From positions 1 to 9,495 of the forward strand of contig JAPLJY010000007.1 of assembly GCA_026388345.1 (NCBI GenBank): a stretch of 9,495 nt of DNA, given 5' to 3'. The DNA comes from Deltaproteobacteria bacterium (GTDB taxonomy: Bacteria; Desulfobacterota; Syntrophia; Syntrophales; UBA5619). Below, piece after piece: positions 5,024 to 9,495 of the stretch (positions are counted from its first letter, which is position 1; the number at the start of each line of letters is the position of its first letter). Under the pieces are notes generated by a model. That model saw only the letters and a program-made list of their open reading frames with translations, ran no database searches and had not been told where the DNA came from. Position numbers and translations under genes: made by a program.

Positions 5024-6178
5024 ATGGCAGCGGGGAAAAACCGTTCGACCGATGAGAGATTCATGCGCCGGGCCCTTGCGCTGGCCCGGAAAGGCGAAGG
5101 AAACGTGAGCCCGAATCCGCTGGTCGGCGCCGTGATCGTCCGGGACGGACGGATCATCGCCGAAGGCTTCCACCAATGCTGCGGCGAAAACCATGCGGAG
5201 ATCGACGCCATCCGGAATGCAACGGAAACAATCGCGGGGGCAACCTTCTACATCACGCTGGAGCCGTGCAGCCATTACGGCCGGACCCCCCCCTGCGTCG
5301 AAGCCCTGATCGCGCACCGACCCGGACGCGTGGTCGTCGGCGCCGTCGATCCCAACCCCCTCGTCTCCGGAAGGGGTATCAAGGCCTTGAAGCAAAGCGG
5401 CATCGAAACGGAGGTCGGCGTTCTCGAGGAGGCCTGCCGGGAGAGCAACCGGGTCTTCTTCAAATACATCCGGACCGGCCTTCCCTATGTCACCCTCAAG
5501 TTCGCCCAGACCCTCGACGGCCGGGTCGCAGCCGCCTCGGGCCACTCGCACTGGATCAGCTCGCCCCCATCCCTCCGTTTCGCCCACCGGTTGCGGGCGG
5601 TCCACGACGCGATCCTCGTCGGCGCGGGCACCGTCCTTGCGGACAATCCGGAGCTCACTTGCCGCCTTGTCCGGGGCCGGGATCCCCTCCGGATCGTCGT
5701 CGATTCCCACTTAAGTCTTTCACCGGATGCAACCGTTTTTTCGGATGGAAAAAGGACACTCGCGGCCACAACCCGCCGCGCCCCGGCAGAGAGGCGCCGG
5801 CTTCTGGAGAAGAAGGGAATCGAGGTCTTGGAGATCGGTGAGGACCCGGCGGGACGCGTCGATCTGCATGCGCTTCTGATGCTGCTTGGGAAACGGGAGA
5901 TCTCTTCCCTCCTCGTCGAGGGGGGCGCAACCGTGGCCACATCGTTCTTGAAGGAAAACCTGGCCGACCGCCTGATCGTCATCCTCGCCCCGAAGATCGT
6001 AGGCGAGGGGATCAACGCCGTCGGCGACCTGGGCATCCGGCGGATGGACGACGCCCTGGGTTTTTCCTTCCAGCGGGTCACCCGCTATGGAGAAGACTTG
6101 ATCCTCGATGCCCGGATCAGCCGCCCGGCGACAAAATCAGCCGCTCAGCCGCCCGGATCCCGTCGAGGGCGGAGCTGA
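5024..6178 (+). CDS. ribD: Bifunctional riboflavin biosynthesis protein RibD (deaminase / reductase)
   Basis: A 384-aa cytosolic enzyme for steps two and three of riboflavin synthesis: deamination of 2,5-diamino-6-ribosylamino-pyrimidinone 5'-phosphate, then NADPH-dependent reduction of the ribosyl side chain. The N-terminal deaminase domain (about 8-150) has SPNPLVGAVIV, the zinc motif H57-A-E59, and EPCSHYGRTPPC giving C82 and C91. Spacings of 25 and 34 from the His equal those of E. coli RibD. The reductase domain (about 153-364) has LKFAQTLDGRVA, WISS, DAILVGAGTVLADNPELT and LLVEGGATVATSFL. AGGAGA precedes the ATG. It stands alone, without ribE/ribBA/ribH following. The final 20 residues (365-384) lie beyond the conserved domain, are rich in Arg, Ser and Pro, and overlap the convergent FAD-dehydrogenase gene by 62 bp. 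Confidence 0.96.
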   Translation: MAAGKNRSTDERFMRRALALARKGEGNVSPNPLVGAVIVRDGRIIAEGFHQCCGENHAEIDAIRNATETIAGATFYITLEPCSHYGRTPPCVEALIAHRPGRVVVGAVDPNPLVSGRGIKALKQSGIETEVGVLEEACRESNRVFFKYIRTGLPYVTLKFAQTLDGRVAAASGHSHWISSPPSLRFAHRLRAVHDAILVGAGTVLADNPELTCRLVRGRDPLRIVVDSHLSLSPDATVFSDGKRTLAATTRRAPAERRRLLEKKGIEVLEIGEDPAGRVDLHALLMLLGKREISSLLVEGGATVATSFLKENLADRLIVILAPKIVGEGINAVGDLGIRRMDDALGFSFQRVTRYGEDLILDARISRPATKSAAQPPGSRRGRS

Positions 6179-7835
6179 CGATTCCCCCGGCGTAACCGGC
6201 CACCTCCCCGCAGGGAAAGAGCCCCGCCACGTTCACGCCCTGACCGTCCTCGCCCCGGAGGATCCGGACCGGCGAGGAGGTCCTCGTCTCCACGCCGATC
6301 AGATGGGCCTCCCCGGTGATGAACCCCGGCATCTTCCGTTCGAATTCCGCAAATCCCTGTTTCAGGGCCTCCACAACAAAGTGGGGGAGGATACCCCTCA
6401 GGTCCGCACTCCGGACACCCGGGCGGAAACTGCATCCTTCGATGGGCAAGGAATCCCTCCCGGAGAGAAAATCCGTAAGTCGTTGTGCCGGAGCGCAATA
6501 GTTTCCGCCCCCGGCGACAAAGGCCCTCTCCTCCCAGCGCCGGCGGAAATCCAGACCCGCGAGCGGTCCTTCGCCCCCCAGGTCCTCGGGCCGGACATTC
6601 ACGACAACCGCGCTGTTGCCGCAGGGGCTCTCCCGCCGGAAGCGGCTCATCCCGTTTGTGATCACGCCGCCCGCCTCCGCGCTGCACCCGATCACCTGCC
6701 CGCCGGGACACATGCAGAAGGAATAGACGGAGCGGTTCAGCGCCTCGATCTTCGCCGTGAGAGAATAATCCGCGGGAGGCAGGTCCGGATGGCCGGTCCA
6801 CTGCCCGTACTGGATCCGGTTGATGATCTCCTGGGGATGTTCAACGCGGAGACCCATGGCAAAGGGTTTGGGCGCCAGGGCGACCCCCCGCTCCGCCAGT
6901 TTCCGGTAGGTGTCGGCGGCGGACTGCCCGGTCGCGAGGATGAGACGGTCCGCCCGGATCTCTTCCGAACCGTTCACGACGATCCCGACCAGTTTCCGCT
7001 GACGGATCAGGAAATCCGTCAGATGCGCCCCGAAGCGGATCTCGCAGCCCATCCCGATCAGCCGGTGGCGGAGATTCACCACAACCTCGCACAGGCGGTC
7101 CGTCCCGATGTGGGGGCGGGCGTCCGCCAGGATCTCCGCCGGCCCCCCCATATCCGCCAGAACCCGTTTGACCCAGGCGGTGTAGGGATTTTTGACCCGC
7201 GTCGTCAGTTTGCCGTCGGAAAAGGTCCCCGCGCCGCCCTCCCCGAAATGGACGTGGCTCTCCGGGTTCAGAACGCCCCTCTCCCAGAAGGCGCGGACGT
7301 CGGAGAGACGCTCCGGAACCGCCTTCCCCCGTTCGAGCAGAAGAACGGGCATCCCCTTCGCGGCGAGCGCCAGGGCGGCGAAAAGCCCCGCCGGTCCGCA
7401 GCCGGCAACAACCGTTCTTCTCCCCGGATTGAAGCTTCCCGCCCGCAGGGCGGGGCTTCCCGGCAAGGAAGCCGCCTGCTTTTTATTGCGCCCCTGATCC
7501 CCGCCTGCCAGGCGGGGCTTGCAGGGTGCGCTCCCGCTCGGAACGCCCCCCGATGGTCCCTGCGGTTCTTCCGGGATGTCCGGCGCCTCCGCCACACTCA
7601 CCCCCGACGCATCCTGTCCCGGACCCGGGCTCCAGCCGACGCCATCCGCCAGCCGGACGGCCAGCAGAAAGACAAAGCGGGGCGGACGGGAACGCCGCGC
7701 ATCGATTGACCGCCGGATCACCCGGAGTTCGGCGATCGCGCCCTCGGAAAGGCCGAGGAGGGAGGCGGCCCGGGCGGGGAGAAGGTCCTCCCGCTCCCCG
7801 AGGGAAAGAGTCAAACCGTTGATATTCAATACCAT
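6117..7835 (-). CDS. Uncharacterised FAD-dependent dehydrogenase (COG2509 type)
   Basis: A 572-aa flavoprotein of a widespread family whose substrate is not established. An N-terminal domain (1-62) carries the family mark RRSIDARRSRPPRFVFLLAV. The Rossmann FAD-binding motif is at 142-153 (VVAGCGPAGLFA; G145-x-G147-x-x-G150), followed by LLLERG. Further family blocks are FGEGGAGTFSDGKLTTR (197-213), CMCPGGQVIGCSAEAGGVITNGMS, and C-terminal FPCGEVAGYAGGIVSSALDGIRAAE, which would close the FAD site. Residues about 66-138 form a long Gly/Pro/Ser/Ala-rich linker with no motif; two REP-like hairpins lie in its DNA. The start fits the family N-terminus (MVLNINGLTLSL), but no ribosome binding site is visible in the AT-rich leader. 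The end overlaps ribD head-on. Confidence 0.88.
   Translation of the reverse strand: MVLNINGLTLSLGEREDLLPARAASLLGLSEGAIAELRVIRRSIDARRSRPPRFVFLLAVRLADGVGWSPGPGQDASGVSVAEAPDIPEEPQGPSGGVPSGSAPCKPRLAGGDQGRNKKQAASLPGSPALRAGSFNPGRRTVVAGCGPAGLFAALALAAKGMPVLLLERGKAVPERLSDVRAFWERGVLNPESHVHFGEGGAGTFSDGKLTTRVKNPYTAWVKRVLADMGGPAEILADARPHIGTDRLCEVVVNLRHRLIGMGCEIRFGAHLTDFLIRQRKLVGIVVNGSEEIRADRLILATGQSAADTYRKLAERGVALAPKPFAMGLRVEHPQEIINRIQYGQWTGHPDLPPADYSLTAKIEALNRSVYSFCMCPGGQVIGCSAEAGGVITNGMSRFRRESPCGNSAVVVNVRPEDLGGEGPLAGLDFRRRWEERAFVAGGGNYCAPAQRLTDFLSGRDSLPIEGCSFRPGVRSADLRGILPHFVVEALKQGFAEFERKMPGFITGEAHLIGVETRTSSPVRILRGEDGQGVNVAGLFPCGEVAGYAGGIVSSALDGIRAAERLILSPGG
7438..7517. repeat. Pair of REP-like GC-rich hairpins inside the FAD-dehydrogenase linker
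   Basis: Hairpin A has arms CCCGCCC (7438-7444) and GGGCGGG (7448-7454) around GCA. Hairpin B is a perfect 19-bp palindrome: CCCCGCCTG (7499-7507), one C, then CAGGCGGGG (7509-7517). Each continues as GGGGCTT on its right side, so on the minus strand both start AAGCCCCGCC, making two copies in the same orientation 62 bp apart. Single palindromic units repeated close together are typical of REP/BIME elements, normally intergenic. Here they encode part of the low-complexity linker (about residues 106-133) without breaking the frame. Confidence 0.6.
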
Positions 7836-7897
7836 TGTTTATTAACCATTGAAAAATGCCAACCGTTGTTATAGACCACGCTCGAACACGCGGAAAA

Positions 7898-7922
7898 GGC
7901 TGTTGGACAGCCTGTTGAAAAA
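7898..7922. repeat. Degenerate ends of the palindromic repeat
   Basis: GGCTGT-TGG-ACAGCC (7898-7912) is an inverted repeat, and CAGCCTGTTGAAAAAG (7908-7923) resembles the arm of the neighbouring 129-bp element (AGGCTGTTsAAAAACG). They look like remnants or a partial extra copy lying next to the intact repeat. Confidence 0.45.
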
Positions 7923-7930
7923 GTCGCTGC

Positions 7931-8059
7931 CCCAGGCTGTTCAAAAACGTCCGGATGCAAGGCCCCCGAAATCCTTAAGCCGTGAGGCGTACTTTACGGT
8001 ACGTTGAACGGCGAAGGACGAGGGAAACGCAGCAGACGGGCGTTTTTCAACAGCCTGGG
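7931..8059. repeat. 129-bp imperfect palindromic intergenic element (MITE-like)
   Basis: The ends are inverted repeats of 19 bp with one mismatch: CCCAGGCTGTTCAAAAACG (7931-7949) and its near complement at 8041-8059. Similarity between the halves continues inward (CCGgaTGC versus CCGtcTGC). At the centre CGTAC (7988-7992) and GTACG (7999-8003) pair again. The whole element could fold into one long hairpin. It has no open frame of interest and fills most of the gap between the FAD-dehydrogenase and antiterminator genes. Terminal GTTTTTCAACAGCC-type ends are reminiscent of repeats dispersed in deltaproteobacterial genomes, from memory only. Confidence 0.7.
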
Positions 8060-8091
8060 GAGTCTATCTGCCCCCGCCTGAAGGGAAGTCC

Positions 8092-8595
8092 ATGCCCTGG
8101 TACGCCGTCCACACGCGAAGCCGTCATGAAGACCGGGCCTGTCTCGGTCTCCTGCAGAAATCCTTTCACGCCTTTCTACCGAAGTTGGAGGTCTGGAGCA
8201 AGCGGAAAGACCGGCGGAAGAAAATCATGATCCCTATGTTTCCGGGGTATCTCTTCGTCGAGCTCGCCGCGCTGGACAATGAGATCAAGGTCGCTGTTCT
8301 CAAAACCTTCGGCGTCGTCCGCATCCTCGGGAAATCCATGGGTTCGGAACCCATTCCGGTCCCCGACGACAAGATCGACGCCATCCGGCGGATCGTCGAT
8401 TCGAAGGTGGAGGTGCAGCAGTTCCAGTATCCGAAGGTCGGAGAACCGGCCCGGATCATCGACGGCCCCTTCAAGGGGGTGGAGGGCCAGGTCCTTCGAA
8501 CGGATTATGAAAAGGAGCTCTTCGTGATCGAAATCGAACTCCTCCAGCGTTCCGTCGCGATCAAACTGGAAGGGTTTCAGATCACCCGGCTTTGA
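8092..8595 (+). CDS. UpxY/RfaH-like specialised NusG paralogue (transcription antiterminator)
   Basis: A 167-aa protein with an NGN domain (about 1-105) starting WYAVHTRSRHED (3-14). It continues with FLPKLEVWSKRKDRRKKI, which suits the UpxY/RfaH group better than housekeeping NusG, and with PMFPGYLFVE (48-57) and FGVVRILG (73-80). The KOW region (about 116-150) has VGEPARIIDGPFKGVEGQVLR and ends with IELLQRSVAIKLE. These factors bind RNA polymerase and favour transcription through long operons for capsule, O-antigen or exopolysaccharide; their genes usually sit at the operon head. Here the next gene, 20 bp away, is convergent, so the target must lie elsewhere. An AAGGGA ribosome binding site lies 5-6 nt before the ATG. 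No clear promoter was found; the 129-bp repeat lies immediately upstream. Confidence 0.88.
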   Translation: MPWYAVHTRSRHEDRACLGLLQKSFHAFLPKLEVWSKRKDRRKKIMIPMFPGYLFVELAALDNEIKVAVLKTFGVVRILGKSMGSEPIPVPDDKIDAIRRIVDSKVEVQQFQYPKVGEPARIIDGPFKGVEGQVLRTDYEKELFVIEIELLQRSVAIKLEGFQITRL

Positions 8596-8615
8596 CCTTC
8601 CGTAAGTTTCGCTTC

Positions 8616-9495
8616 TTAAAGTGCAACACCGTAATGATTTTGGAGAAAATCGATGTTTTTCCGGGCGTTGTCATACTTCACTTTCCCGTAGTGGTAATAG
8701 TCGAATTCGATGGAGGAGATGTTCAGCTGAATCAGACTCCAGAGAAACCAGTAGATATCCGGGTAGGGTTTGAAGAGATCGGTCATGTATTGATGATGGT
8801 CTGTATCGTTCCCTTCCCAATAGACGCTGAGAAGCCTCCTTTCCACCTGCCTGGGGAGCAGGATTTCCTGGAACATGTCGGCCAGATCATAATAGACGGG
8901 AGCCATACCGCCGTACTCCCAGTCGATCAGGCACATGGGAGATCGATCCCCGTCTTTAGTCAGCACAAAGTTATCCGCGAGAAGGTCGTTGTGGCAGGGT
9001 ACGTACTGGGAAGGGAAGACACCGGCCACCTCGCTGATCTTTTCAAGGATCCCGATCGTTCCGGGGATATCGAACTCCGGGTAGCGGGGATTGATTTCCT
9101 CCAGGATCTTGTATAAACGCCTCACCTCGATGAGGGGATTGAAGAGGGAGGGCAGCCTGATCCCGCTTTGGTGAACCGTTCGGATGGGAGAGATAATTCG
9201 TTCCCAGAGGTCCTCCTTCAGGAAATCCTGGTTTTTCAGCACGTATCCCGGGATGAACTCGACCACGGTGACGCACTGCTCGGGAAGGTACCTGATCAAC
9301 CTGGGGGTGATTCCCAATGCGCCAAGCCGCCGAAGATTCTCCATTTCCGCGTCTCGGTCGATGAAGAGCTCGGTCTTCTTGCCGTAAAACCTGAATACGC
9401 AGTCCATTCCATTGCCGGACGTGACCCGGTAGAGTTGATTCGTGATCCCACCTTTCAGTTCCCGGATGTCCAGCGCCAGACCGTTCCATTCAGGC
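8616..9495 (-). CDS. Choline/ethanolamine-kinase-like phosphotransferase (N-terminus beyond right edge)
   Basis: The frame stays open upstream of the first ATG (9405-9407) to the window edge. It adds about 29 codons with LKGGITNQLYRVTSGNG, which is the nucleotide-binding loop of choline kinases. The gene is therefore 5'-truncated by the window rather than starting at 9407. Further motifs are VFRFYGKKTELFIDRDAE, the Brenner-type catalytic loop CHNDLLADNFVL, and the metal-binding LIDWEYGGMAPVYYDLADMF. At least 292 residues are present, ending at a TAA at 8616-8618. The family transfers phosphate from ATP to choline, ethanolamine or related alcohols; in LicA-type systems the product decorates surface glycans. 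The substrate is not readable from sequence. An aminoglycoside-phosphotransferase fold is shared, but the GGITN and FYGKKTE motifs favour choline kinase. Confidence 0.85.
   Translation of the reverse strand, partial: PEWNGLALDIRELKGGITNQLYRVTSGNGMDCVFRFYGKKTELFIDRDAEMENLRRLGALGITPRLIRYLPEQCVTVVEFIPGYVLKNQDFLKEDLWERIISPIRTVHQSGIRLPSLFNPLIEVRRLYKILEEINPRYPEFDIPGTIGILEKISEVAGVFPSQYVPCHNDLLADNFVLTKDGDRSPMCLIDWEYGGMAPVYYDLADMFQEILLPRQVERRLLSVYWEGNDTDHHQYMTDLFKPYPDIYWFLWSLIQLNISSIEFDYYHYGKVKYDNARKNIDFLQNHYGVAL

Noticed and set aside
4102..5055. A 317-codon plus-strand open frame opposite rmlA
   Set aside because: Antisense to rmlA motifs, Asp/Val-rich without a recognisable fold, and no start signal.
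6108..7709. A 533-codon open frame on the plus strand opposite the FAD dehydrogenase
   Set aside because: It is antisense to a gene with clear family motifs, is rich in Pro, Arg and Gly without any domain, and has no ribosome binding site. High GC makes such shadow frames common.
7849..7875. Plus-strand promoter TTGAAA/TATAGA before the antiterminator gene
   Set aside because: The spacer is only 15 bp and the elements lie over 200 bp from the gene, with the palindromic repeat between; too weak to call.

Overview
The window is GC-rich, gene-dense Gram-negative DNA. The type IV pilus minor-pilin operon, a UpxY/RfaH-like antiterminator and a dispersed palindromic repeat together suggest a deltaproteobacterial (Desulfobacterota, possibly Syntrophales-like) chromosome. 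That placement is an impression from gene content, not a computed assignment.

Positions 1-2880 (minus strand): a tightly packed minor-pilin operon reading fimT/gspH-like, pilV, pilW, pilX, pilY1. The genes overlap or lie 9 bp apart. pilY1 runs off the left edge; the 204 codons present encode a signal peptide, the metal-site motif of a von Willebrand A domain, and then an unusual block of four tandem Cys-rich repeats. Upstream of fimT lies a near-consensus sigma70 promoter with two CRP-like palindromes placed as expected for a class I activator. The mRNA leader could form a stem abutting the ribosome binding site.

Positions 2873-4887 (minus strand): a probable rmlA (sugar-1-phosphate nucleotidyltransferase), short RmlC-like cupin, pilD (prepilin peptidase) series. 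PilD would cleave and N-methylate the minor pilins encoded downstream. The two sugar-nucleotide genes raise the possibility of a link to surface or pilin glycosylation.

Positions 4888-6178: a divergent intergenic region, then a stand-alone bifunctional riboflavin gene ribD on the plus strand. Its 3' end overlaps the convergent next gene by 62 bp.

Positions 6117-7835 (minus strand): a COG2509-type FAD-dependent dehydrogenase of unknown substrate. Its interdomain linker carries two GC-rich REP-like hairpins, which look like a repeat element absorbed in frame.

Positions 7836-9495: an intergenic stretch holding a 129-bp imperfect palindromic repeat, then a UpxY/RfaH-like NusG paralogue (plus strand). 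Convergent to it is a choline/ethanolamine-kinase-like phosphotransferase whose N-terminus lies beyond the right edge. These two fit a cell-surface polysaccharide context, but no polysaccharide cluster follows within the window.
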